Assembly: GCA_001179505.1 (NCBI GenBank)
Contig: CDMY01000179.1
Location: forward strand, 102,993 to 166,992
From: Vitrella brassicaformis
Lineage: Eukaryota > Sar > Vitrellaceae
DNA: 64,000 bases
Reading direction: 5' to 3'
Numbering within the stretch: position 1 is the stretch's first letter; each line of letters begins with the position of its first letter. Shown piece by piece: positions 13,101 to 22,899 of this stretch. The position numbers and the translations under genes were made by a program. Below the pieces are notes generated by a model. That model did not search any database, was not told the DNA's origin, and was given only the letters and a program-made list of their open reading frames with translations.

Positions 13101-14831
13101 CGAAGACGCCGACACCATGTACGCAGACGACGAGACACCCACTCCTGCGGGCGCCGGTGGTGGCGGTGGCGGGATGCACTACGGCCACCCCCATGCGCCG
13201 CCGTATCTGGGCTTCCACACCCACGCGCCACACTACCCACCCTCCATGCCCTACTACCCCCCACACCACCACTACGCCCACCCGCCCATGTACCACATGG
13301 GCAGCCACATGAGCAGTCTGGGCAGCATGAGCATCGGCATGCCGGCCATGCAGCTGTCGAGGGAACGGTCCATGAGCAGCACCACAGACAAAGCGTCGAG
13401 AAGTGGCAAGGCCGGCAATGGAGAACGAGGAGGACCGGGTAAGTCTGAAGGCGGTCTGAAGGCGCCTCCGGGTGCTGTCCCTCACGCCAACTCCATCCCC
13501 CAGCTGCCGACACAGCACCCTCACTATGCAAGGTACGTGAGCCACCACGAGATAACCACACCGGGTGGTGGTTTTGTCAGTCATCCCTCCCCTCCCCTCC
13601 CCTCCCCTCTCTTCGTATGTTTAGGTCTCGTCCATCAGCACCGGTCCGCAGCAACTCTGGCACATCCATGGGCACACCTGAGCATCGCGACCGCGAGACC
13701 TCAGACGACGCTCATGACGCACCAACAGTATCACCGGCAGCAGCAAGAGGGGCTCCAAATGGCTTCATTGCCGACACAGAGCGCTCCCGCAGCTCATCAG
13801 GTGGTGCGCACCACAGCATTAGTGCCAGGTCATCGCCCCACGGCCCCGCCCACCAAGACTCTATCGCCCTCGATGACGGTGACAGCTCCGCTGACGAATC
13901 TGGTGGCCACCACTTGATGCCGGGATACCCCCACCACGGACCCTACTACTCGCCCCAGCCACAGTCCCTCCTCGCTGTGCGGCCGACAGTCCAGGAGTGG
14001 CGCTCGCCGGCCCTGCCACCACGGCCGTCGCTGGGCGAGCCACAGCCCTCCCGGTCAGTGACACGCCCTATGCACATCAATGCCGGCGTCCATTCGAGAG
14101 CACCGCCGAGTCTGCAGTCTGAGGGAAGTCAGGACAGCAACACAGAGGGAGGAGCACTGAGGGAGTCGCCGCCCTATCGCACCAAGAAGGCCATCCGCAT
14201 CTTGGCGCCCCCCTCCCCGCCCTCGTGCGCATCGACCGACCTGCCGATGAGCGACCGCCTGGTCTGCCGCGGTCTCGACGCTCCCCACTCGGCCCCACTG
14301 CCGCCCTTGCATCCCGCCACGGCCATCCGGAAACGATCAGAAGACGGTATCGAGTCGGACTGCGGCCGGCCGGCTCTCGCCAGGCAACGCTCTGCCGAGA
14401 GCCAGCTGACGGCAAGCGAGGATGACGCGCCGCAGATGGCGACTGAGGGGCAGCCGAGGAGGGTGCGGGCGACGGCACACGCGCACCACCGCCAATACCA
14501 CCACCCTTCAACAACACGGCGGTCGCGGCGAAGGCATACACATACGTCGCGTGGGTCGTCGGGTCGGCGTCGGCGACGCTCATTGGTTGTCAATCTGGCG
14601 TCGATGAGCACTAGCACATCAGCCGCCCGGCACCACCTCGATGACTCGTCCAGTGAGACGTCGGCGGCCACGGCCTCTGGGCAGTCGCCGCCACTGGCGG
14701 CCCTGCTGCCGCAGAGTGGGCCTGACTCGCCATTGGGCACTGCGTCGCATCACTCAGCGGCCCCTGATCTGACTGTGTCGATGCCGCCGTACGTGGACAG
14801 CAATGGCGGCCGGCGAGAGGGGGACGTGTAG
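7197..14831 (+). CDS. Large type I membrane protein with EGF, thrombospondin type 1 and Ig-like repeats
   Basis: Thirteen exons join in phase: 7197-7358, 7454-7781, 7870-7995, 8162-8328, 8385-8513, 8593-8787, 8963-9596, 9668-9970, 10056-10412, 10490-10806, 10893-11480, 11557-13532 and 13625-14831 (about 2,160 aa). An N-terminal hydrophobic signal ([10 protein letters not shown]) spans exons 1 and 2. Then come an EGF-like unit, a calcium-binding-type EGF ([12 protein letters not shown]), a ~290-aa globular segment, three more EGFs ([20 protein letters not shown]), five TSP1-like units ([40 protein letters not shown]) and two Ig-like/cadherin-like motifs ([30 protein letters not shown]). One helix ([18 protein letters not shown]) near residue 1,485 precedes a ~650-aa low-complexity tail. 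The domain mix resembles alveolate surface adhesins. The start is ambiguous: the ATG at 7287 gives a cleaner signal peptide. Confidence 0.9.
8812..8878 (+). repeat. (CA)n/(CAAACA)n microsatellite in an intron
   Basis: CACACA and ACAAACAC units fill the first part of the intron between exons 6 and 7 of the adhesin gene. Confidence 0.85.
10814..10858 (+). repeat. (GA)n microsatellite in an intron
   Basis: GAGAGA repeats follow the donor at 10807 and precede exon 11 of the adhesin gene. Confidence 0.9.
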
Positions 14832-16947
14832 ACACACAGAGATGAGCAGATGGACCGAAGGGGATCAGTGGGTGCATCTGCCTGCCTGTTGTGTGTCTAT
14901 CCCTATGTTGTGAATGTCAATCAACGTGATGGTGTTGTGTTCATGTGTGTGTAGTGGTAGCTAGGTCAGTCCGTATCGTATATATATATGTATGTTGCCG
15001 GTTTGTGTGATCTTCGTGGCGTGGCGTGGTGGTTTTGACCGATCTGTGCGTGTGTGAGTGGGTGAGTCGAGTCGTTTTTTCCGACAGATGCGGTGCGTGT
15101 TTGTGTGTTGAGTACGTCCGTATGCCGTGTAAGTCCACATATGCCTGTGTCTCATGCGTGCAGATCAGATGCGGTGCCTGCGAGTGGTCCTCGCCCCGAT
15201 GGATGGATGGTCATGCTGGCTGCATGATGGTCTGTCTGATGGTGACGTGATGGTGACGGTGAGCGGTCGGTCTTTGGTCATTTCGTTTGGGAGGGGGAAG
15301 TGTGTGGCCGGCTAGCTGGATGGCAGGGCGGGTGTGTGAGAAGGCCGGCTCCAAGGCGCAAGGCAGTAGAGTGTTCTCCCTTATTTAACACATTGCCTGT
15401 CTACCTGTCTGTCTGTTGAGTGACGCCCAATTAGCGAACCTCACTCACTGGCTTCACTCACTGCTGACACACACACCAGACACACACACACACCATGTAT
15501 ACAAGTGTTTTCTCATCATCGCTTGCAATCGCACCCAGCCAACCCCAACACACACGCACTACCGACTTCCCCTCTGGTGAGGTCAGTCGATCTATCTGCC
15601 GTATCTATCTGTCCATTGGGTCTATCTAATGGTGCCTGCCTGGTCTGCATGCCGTGGTGGCCACCACGCGCCCTTCCTTCTTTTGTGCAAGTCACTCCAT
15701 CAACCTAATCTGCATTACATGTGTGTGTGTGTGTATGTGTGGTGGATCAAAATTTTTCGTGAGGGGAGAGATTGGGGATGGCTGTAGGCGGGCCAGACAG
15801 AGACGGCAAGTAAGTACGTGTTGACGGATAGATGTGGCGCTCTACCTGCATGGCATGACTTGTTCTCCGTTTAGCGTAGCGCGGCGTGCATCATCTTGTT
15901 TTTCAACACTCACTCGTGGCACTCACTCATCAGCTGTATACCACTGTCGGCAATCCATCCTCTCATCGATCAGCCAGCCTCACCCTCTATAAGCGAGTCG
16001 AGTGTGTCTCATATCCCTACCTGTATGTCAGTCACCTCTCTCTATGCTTAGCTATGTATCGCACCACTCCACCCACTCCAGGTCTTTTGTGTTTCGCGTC
16101 GGTCCGTTCGTATGTGTCTGTTTATAGTCTGTCTGCCTCAGTGCTTTTTTCTCCCCTTCTTCTTTCGTGGGGGGCCTATTCTCGTCTCGCATCTTTCTCC
16201 ACTCATCCTCATAACCGTCCGTGTGTGTGAGATCGTGGGATATGATGATATGGGGGCTTTGCACGTCAGTGCCGTGGTGGGGGGGCTGGGCTGCATGCCA
16301 TGGACGTCTTTTATGTACAGAAGTGACTGACTGACTGACACGCTTGGCTTGCTCTGCTCGGTGGGCGGCTCGGCTCCTTGGGAGGGGGGTGGGCCACACA
16401 TCACATCACACCGATCGATCGACCTTTATCCATCCTTTGTGTCCGTGTGTTGTATGTATCTATCGTATGTATCAATCTGTCTGCCTATTGATTGTACAAC
16501 AACAGCATTGATTAGATGCATCAATACACTGACTGCATGCTTATCAGTCTATCGCTCTCTTTTCACCCCCAGACACTGACACGCCAACACCCACACACAA
16601 GACAGACAGTACAGTCCATCCACAGCCAGGTGTCGTTTTCTTGCCTCCTTACTTTAGTCGGCCGACAGACACGTTTCTTGGGAACGAACGGGGTGACTGA
16701 CACCCAATGGTCGGATGGATGGATGGATGTGTGCATTTCTGCCCTCTCTCGTAGGGCATTCAGTTATCCGGTTGTGCACACACGAGGGGACATCTCTCTC
16801 TTGTATTATCGTATTGATTATCGTCTGCCTGTCTCCCTCCTTGTCTGTCTGTCGCTCTCGCTGTGTCTCCTCTCTGTCTAAGTGTCTGCCTGTGTCTGCG
16901 TGTCGTGTCTGCTGGGTGGCTTGCTCACGAACCGTGAGGTGTCCTCC

Positions 16948-16983
<36 letters not shown>

Positions 16984-17163
16984 TGGACACTTGGTGGGTC
17001 ATCATGCCATTGGATGGACCGGACAGATGGACTGAATGGCACGTAATACTTAGTACTGAGTATGCGCTCGGGCCCTGGGGGCAAGTGTGGGCTCCCTCAC
17101 TCTGCGCCTGCTATCCCAAGAGAGCGCAAGAGAGCCTTTAAGGCTGAGTGCATCCGAATACAC
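14832..17163. other. Gene-poor region downstream of the adhesin gene
   Basis: About 2.3 kb of TG-, CTGT- and ATGG-rich DNA. Many short open frames occur, but none has a splice-supported partner, a domain or a signal peptide that I trust. A (TG)n tract lies at 16951-16982. I find no tRNA- or rRNA-like sequence. Confidence 0.55.
16951..16982. repeat. (TG)n microsatellite
   Basis: Uninterrupted TG dinucleotides. Confidence 0.95.
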
Positions 17164-17538
17164 ATGCCCATGACGTCAGCCATCTTCAGCCTCTTATCTC
17201 GTCGGCTGGTCCCCGTCTCTCCCGGCCTCCTCTTGACGACGGGCATTGGAGATGCTGCTGCCGGCCCTCCTGCAGTCGAGGGCAGCAAGCAAGGGGTGTG
17301 CACCGCCTCCCGCGTCACCGAACTCAACTGCTTTGTAGTCAGGCATACAAACAACTTCGTGAGAAGGAGCCAACGAGATGAATTGTTTGTGCAGGCGTTG
17401 CCAGATGGTGACAAGCGCACCGATGCCACTGACAGTCTGAGAGCATACGCCGACATGCTGGCCTTTCCTGCAGGCGGCTCCGCGGCAAATGACAGATCGG
17501 CGAGAACTTCTCGACGGCGGAGACGGAGACGCCCTTGA
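17164..17538 (+). CDS. Candidate small ORF, possibly organelle-targeted
   Basis: An ATG at 17164 opens 124 codons beginning MPMTSAIFSLLSRRLVPVSP, which looks like a mitochondrial presequence (Arg/Ser-rich, amphipathic). It ends in an Arg-rich tail. A roughly 530-nt open frame also exists on the opposite strand over 17097-17624, so strand is not settled. No domain is recognised. Reported as a candidate only. Confidence 0.25.
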   Translation: MPMTSAIFSLLSRRLVPVSPGLLLTTGIGDAAAGPPAVEGSKQGVCTASRVTELNCFVVRHTNNFVRRSQRDELFVQALPDGDKRTDATDSLRAYADMLAFPAGGSAANDRSARTSRRRRRRRP

Positions 17539-17785
17539 AAACCCGCAAACCCTGATTTCTTTTGTTTTTCCATTTTTCTCAGCATTTCCGCGCCTTCCCT
17601 CTTCTGCTGCATTCTCAGGGCCACAGATCCTTTGTTTCTTCGTCTTTTGGGCTGGTTCTTGTCTTATGTGGCTCGCCTCTGCCTCTCCCAAGCCCCCCCA
17701 CTTGAGCGGATGTCGGGCGCCACTTCTTTATTCCGCCCTCTACCTACAGGGAGGCCTCAACCAGTGGTGCCCGGCTGCCTGCGGA

Positions 17786-18801
17786 ATGGCTGCAAAGCGC
17801 CTGGCGTCTGCCTGGCGTAAGCGGTGTTTTCTCCTCAGGCGGCTTTCTAAGGTAAGTGCGGAGACATTTTATGGTGCGTGCCTTGCGTGTGGTGGCGCGC
17901 GTGAGGCCTGTGCGTGTGCGTACGCATCTCGAGGCCACTGCTCAATGCACCTTCTCTCCAATGTTCATCTCAGATGTTTTATCGTCAATTCTTCAGATGG
18001 CCGTCTCATTTCTCGACAGGTTCTTCGGCAGGTACAATAAGCTTCCAGTAGGTCTGAAATCTACTGCACACAGCAACTGGTCCGTTGCTGCCTTCCCAGA
18101 CAAAGGAAATCATTTCTGAGGAGCTCGAGATGGAATGCATCAGTGCTGTGTGAATGGTTCTGATGGGTACAGACTTAAGCTCTCAGTCCCTCAACGAGCT
18201 GCTACGAGCAGGAGGCCTGCAGGCCGAGAACCTCTGCAGCAACCAATTAAAACAAGGAAGCCATCAATCCGTGCATCAGGGCAAACACGTGTTTTGCGGG
18301 TTGTTTGCAGATCGCGATACTCCAGGGAAAGCTGTTCGACGCAGCAAAAGCGTTTCATTAGGCCGATGCCGAAAGCCATGACCTTATGGAGCGACTGCAG
18401 TCAGCTGGTAAGGAATGCCCGGTGAGAAGATACCATTTGCTTGTCTAGAGGTATCAGGCAGCCAGCGGGAAGTATGGAGGGGCCGGCGCTCAACGAGAAC
18501 AACAAGAAGAAGCGGAGACACGACTGGGAGGGAGACGACACCTTCCACCCTCGAGTGGGGGTGCACGCCCACGCACATGGGCTGGGGTGCGGCCTCGGCA
18601 TCAATCGTCCCAATGAAGAGGTGACTGACAGACAGAAGGAGAGACAAATGCGAGCCTCCAAAGACTGAGGTGCAACGTGCTCAGATCTGCCGTCCGCGTC
18701 GAAGACGAGGCCAAGGACGAGCCATTCTGCACCCCTCGATCGCATACTTGATCAAATCATTAGCTGTCAGGGTCGGCTGCCCAGTCAGACTCCCAGTGTG
18801 A
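17786..18801 (+). CDS. Hypothetical basic protein, seven-exon model
   Basis: Exons 17786-17851, 17974-18047, 18100-18142, 18187-18270, 18362-18407, 18451-18620 and 18685-18801 join in phase to 199 aa. The N-terminus MAAKRLASAWRKRCFLLRRL is a good mitochondrial-type presequence, and the donor at 17852 (gtaagt) is consensus. Later segments include SLNELLRAGGLQAENL, a lysine-rich patch NNKKKRRHDWEGDD and a His/Gly-rich stretch. If the AG at 18310 is used instead of 18361, the exon runs into an in-frame TAG at 18359, so exon 5 is a weak point. No family is recognised. The coding status is an inference from phase consistency alone. Confidence 0.35.
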
Positions 18802-18807
18802 CTCGCC

Positions 18808-19003
18808 ATGGTGAGTTTGCCCCATCCGGCCCTTGGCTTCAAGAAGGACGAACACGCCAAGCATTGGAAGAACTCCGAGACCAACACATGCCTCGGAGCC
18901 TTCTTCGTGGCGTTGTTTGGTTCCTTCGTCACCGGGACCACCAACTCGCTAGTAAGCGCCCGAAGGAGAGGAAACACAACGGATACAGATGTCCTGATGT
19001 TTG

Positions 19004-19040
<37 letters not shown>

Positions 19041-19113
19041 TGTTTTCTGCCACAGGGCCGCCAAGGCCTTGAAGGACCACCTGTTCACCACGGGAGAGCT
19101 GTGGTACATATGA
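18808..19113 (+). CDS. Tiny single-helix membrane protein (72 aa)
   Basis: Two exons, 18808-18951 and 19039-19113, give 72 aa ending at TGA. The donor is gtaagc; the acceptor is a (TG)n tract ending gtgcag. The sequence has a short polar N-terminus (GFKKDEHAKHW), one hydrophobic helix (CLGAFFVALFGSFVTG) and an amphipathic tail (YVFCHRAAKALKDHLF). The size and layout resemble small inner-mitochondrial-membrane subunits, but I recognise no family. It starts 6 bp after the stop of the model at 17786-18801, very tight spacing that may mean one of the two is mis-modelled. Confidence 0.45.
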
Positions 19114-19250
19114 TTTTGAGCTGGTGAGCCAAGAGCTGCACTCAACTGACCTGAAGACGGACGTATACACCCATGACGGTCTGCCTGTGTGTGTGCATGT
19201 GTATGTGTGTGTGTATGTGTGTGTGTGTGTGTGTGTGTGTCAGACGGTCG

Positions 19251-20369
19251 GGTTGGCAGGGCTTTGAGGCAGCATCAAGTGTGCCTTTGCGGGAGGGTAC
19301 GCTGAGTTCGAGATGCTGTCTCGACAAAAAGGAGTGGGCCATTGGTAATGACACACAGACAGCATAAAGACGTGTCGATCATTCATTCATCCATCCATCC
19401 ATCCCTCCATCCATTGGTGCTGTGCTGATCTCATCTCAGGTGCCACTGGTTTTGAGATGTTGACCTGTCTGACGCCCATCGAGGCGTGCGAGTTTGATAT
19501 GGAGGTGGGTGGGGCGGCACACACACATGCACAACACACACACAAACAATGCAACTTGCTGCTGTATTAATTGCCGCAGAGGTTTCGATTCATCTTCGGC
19601 GAGGGGCAGCATCAGACGACTATCTCCTCTCTCCTCCGACTCCGATTTCGTGCATCGGTACTGCAGATGACAAGGTGGGCGAGACCAAGTGGTCAGCGGC
19701 TGAGTTTCTGGACGAGGGACTGGGCTGGTATACGGTGTACCGCAAAGATGTCGGGAAGCTGCTTCGCTCTCGCACAGCAAGCTGTGACACTTCATTCGAG
19801 AGCTCGCAGCGACTATGCTGGACGCATCACTTATTGGTTTTTAAGTGAGTAACATCGATGGTCGAGCCCTCTCAGCCATCAGATCGGGCGCCAGACGACA
19901 GGGGCGGCTCCCAGAATCAAGGTCAGCCCACACACGGTTATACATGGGTCCTTGTCGAAAGAGGGAGATAATGGATGCTCGTATGTGTCCGTGTGCTGAT
20001 CGCAGAGTTGACAGCACAAGATTGGGAGCACCTTCGGCAACTTCGGCAATTTCGGCAACAGCACCCTCAGGCGCAACATGCCGGTATACCATGCAGGAGG
20101 AGATGCCATGTCAGTGCGCGTGTCTATTTAATGTATGCGCGTCCGTCAGGTCAAGGGCCAGCGGTAGGGTCTCAGCCACAGGTAACCCCAATGAGAGACA
20201 ATGGCCACCGATTCGCATCTCTTCGTCTCATCGATGTCCATGTGTGTGCTTTATTGGTGGAGAGTGCGTCATTCCTGGACAACAAGGGGCCTTACTTACA
20301 TCCCTCAGTGCCGCCGAGAAGAAAAAGCGGGCTGCTCGCCTGCTGATTCAGCGGTGGAGACAGCATGAA
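19251..20369 (+). CDS. Fragmentary hypothetical gene, 5' end unresolved
   Basis: Several exon-like segments join in phase over parts of the region. 19251-19345 (contains GWQGFEAASSVPL) and 19441-19503 (ATGFEMLTCLTPIEACEF) connect cleanly. A segment ending at 19842 (SDYAGRITYWFL) connects to 19991-20078 (KLTAQDWEHLRQLRQF), and a tail ends at a TGA at 20367-20369. The join near 19504-19680 is not resolved: two acceptors (19580 and 19668) give different frames. No start codon or domain is recognised. Confidence 0.3.
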
Positions 20370-20563
20370 TCTGCAGGCCTGAAAATATAGTTGCCTCTCT
20401 GCTGCTGCAGCAGGAGATCAGGAGGCGGATGTGGGAGGTGAGAGAGAAGACGGGAAAGAAGCGGTGAGGAGGGCCAAAGAGGTGAGCAAGTGTGCCGTCA
20501 CACAATGAAATGAACCTGCCGTCAGAGAAGTAAAGTGTCTGTTTGTGTCTCTCTGTGCTGCAG

Positions 20564-20585
20564 ATTGCTGCCTCCATTTTATATC
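20564..20585 (+). repeat. CATTTTATAT element, copy A
   Basis: Directly follows a 3' splice-like gtgctgcag and reads ATTGCTGCCTCCATTTTATA. One of eight related copies in 20.5-34.9 kb. Confidence 0.6.
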
Positions 20586-21443
20586 TGCTGATCCATCTTC
20601 TCCTTGGAATGCGCACCTTATCCATTCATCAAATTCGGCAAGATGGTGCTGTTCGAGAGAGTATTCTCGGTGCTGTCTTCAGGGCGGGCTGCGCCCTGGT
20701 GCCGGCGGGCAAGGCCAAGTGCCTGGCACACGCCTCGTGGCACCTTGCCATCGCACACGGCCCTCCTCACTGCTGGCCCCCTGCTTCAAGGTCAGAACAC
20801 ACACAGACAGCCGGACGGACACCGTACACGAGTGTATTCGTCATCTGTTGTGTGCGCAGTAGCGGTGCGCCACATGCCTGTGCCGGTCACGAAGGCAAGT
20901 CAGCACAGACAGACACACATGAGAATCTCGATGTACGTCTTTATGTGTCGCACTCATTCAGGTGGTCTGCGGCGACAGCCATCCCGCTGCGGTTGGGTGC
21001 AGGGTTGGTGATGAGGCTGCCGGGGGGTCAAGAGTCAGATGGTATTCGCACAAGGAAGGACACGGCCAGCGGGCGATGGGACGAGGAGCCTGAGCCGGAT
21101 GCCAAGATACCCAAGGAGCGGCCCCCATTCAGCAAAAGACTGGATGTTCCGGTAGGCTGAATGAATGAGTGGATGGATGCATTACCTATCTCGTGTGTGC
21201 ATGTTATGCAGGAGGATAAGGACACCAAGGACCCGATCCCTCTCACCAAGAGGGTCCACCCGGACCGAGGTGTCTATGAGGCGATTGAGGTTGACAAACA
21301 GGAGCCGAGGGTCATCAAGATGCTCAGAGCCACTGAGAAGAGGGCCTCGGGAACCAAGCAGCGGCCTGGCACGGTAAGCCATTCCTTCGCCGTTCATTGA
21401 GCATCGGACGGATGTGTTCTCTGTGTGTGCATCTTGTGTGTGT

Positions 21444-21474
<31 letters not shown>

Positions 21475-22636
21475 ACAGCCGGACAACGAGATCCATGTGC
21501 TGAATCTGCTGAAACACGAGCGGCGCTTCTTCATAACAGCTGAAGAGACCAAAGTGGACAAGCATTGGTCACTCATCGTCATGAAGCGGGCATTGATGGA
21601 CATGTCGGACTGGCGCTGGTAAGGCAGATCCATGCACGATGGATGCTTAACATGGCGTACGTCATCCATTGTGCATGCAGCCGTTTCCGGGGTTCTGTGG
21701 TGCTGGCCTGTGTCGTTGGCTACGTGGTGTTCTGCCTGCTGCAGTCGCTGGAAAAGCTGGCCCTCAAGTGAGTGAGTGAGGGCGATCTGGCACATCCAGT
21801 CGGCCAACAGATTTCAGCCACACCGCGGCGTTTCGTTTTAGGTACATCCTTCTTGTCTGTCTGTGTGTGTGTGTCTACCTATCAGACAGACAGGAAGGAT
21901 CGGCTTCCCGCGCGGAGAGGTGCTCGTCACCGGCCTGCCCCAGTCTCCCCATGGACGACGAGAACAACGAGAAGTGAGCAATGTGCAGCACCCTGCCTGC
22001 TGTGTGTGTCTTTGTTGGATATTGAAGTGTGTTTGTGTGTTTGTGTGACCTCGAGGACTCACTCACCGGGAAGGTCGCAAAGGAAGAGGTGAGTGAGTGA
22101 GCCAGGCATCCCCTCCACCCGTATGTCTCTGCTCATCTCATCCACTCTTCCCTTCCTCGTCCGTCATTGATTAGGGTGTTTTGGCCTACTTCGGCCAGTG
22201 GAACAAGCCGACCGGTGATGGCACCTCACTAGAAAGGGGGTACGGCGCACACACATACACACACTCATACAACACGACACGGCATTACACACACCACGAT
22301 CATACATCGAGAGTAGTGCGTATATTGTCGCCCACGCATTCTTGATGGAGGGAAGGACAGACAGCCGCAGCTGCTGGGCTCACTCGTCGTTGTGTGGCGG
22401 TGTGGTTGCTTGGTTGGTTGCTTGGTTGGTTGGTTGGTTGGTGTGTCGCAGATTGAGAAGGCTGTTCAGGACGAGTGGAAGGAGCTCGTACAGTCATATT
22501 TTAAGTATGTCCACCACACACACACAAATGCACACACACACACGGAGATGCCACGTCTCATCCGTGTGATCTCTGTCCGTTGTGTGATGGGTGCAGGCCG
22601 ATAGAGAGGCTGCGCAAGGTGTTCCCGCGTGACTGA
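20564..22636 (+). CDS. Hypothetical membrane protein gene, model incomplete
   Basis: The central exons are convincing and in phase: a segment ending at 21151, then 21212-21372 (VHPDRGVYEAIEVDKQEPR), 21479-21619 (HVLNLLKHERRFFITAEETK) and 21681-21767 with a helix SVVLACVVGYVVFCLL. The terminal exons 22451-22505 (IEKAVQDEWKELVQSYF) and 22597-22636 (PIERLRKVFPRD then TGA) are also in phase with each other. Junctions at about 20.8-21.0 kb and 21.84-22.25 kb are unresolved. One plausible donor there is GC rather than GT (AAG|gcaagt at 20899). An alternative start at 20643 gives a presequence-like N-terminus (MVLFERVFSVLSSGRAAPW). No known family recognised. Confidence 0.4.
21438..21476 (+). repeat. 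(TG)n microsatellite ending at a 3' splice site
   Basis: TGTG repeats interrupted by one C run directly into gtgacag, the acceptor of the exon at 21479. Confidence 0.85.
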
Positions 22637-22899
22637 CTAGGTGCGCAGGGCGACCACCGGTGAGCCATCAACACGACTCACACACACACTCACAGATGCA
22701 GACAGGCGCCCTCACCTGGCCCAGATGGCACGATCACGGTGCCTGATCGACGGAAATGCTAGGAGCTCCAATTGTTCATTTCCGTTCGTCAACGACCACA
22801 TCGTAGCATTACAGGGGGCTTGTTTGTTTGTTTGTTGTTTCCCTTGATCCTCAGATTTTCGATTGGTGCCCTGCATAGTGAAGCCGCTTAGCCCACACC

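Noticed and set aside
12552-13584. Overlapping ~200-codon minus-strand frames opposite the adhesin tail
   Set aside because: Shadows of a biased coding strand; the + strand frame is the one with a membrane helix and consistent splicing.
15505-16881. Several 60-120 codon open frames in the gene-poor stretch after the adhesin gene
   Set aside because: Composition follows TG/CTGT repeats, starts are arbitrary, and none links to a second exon in phase.
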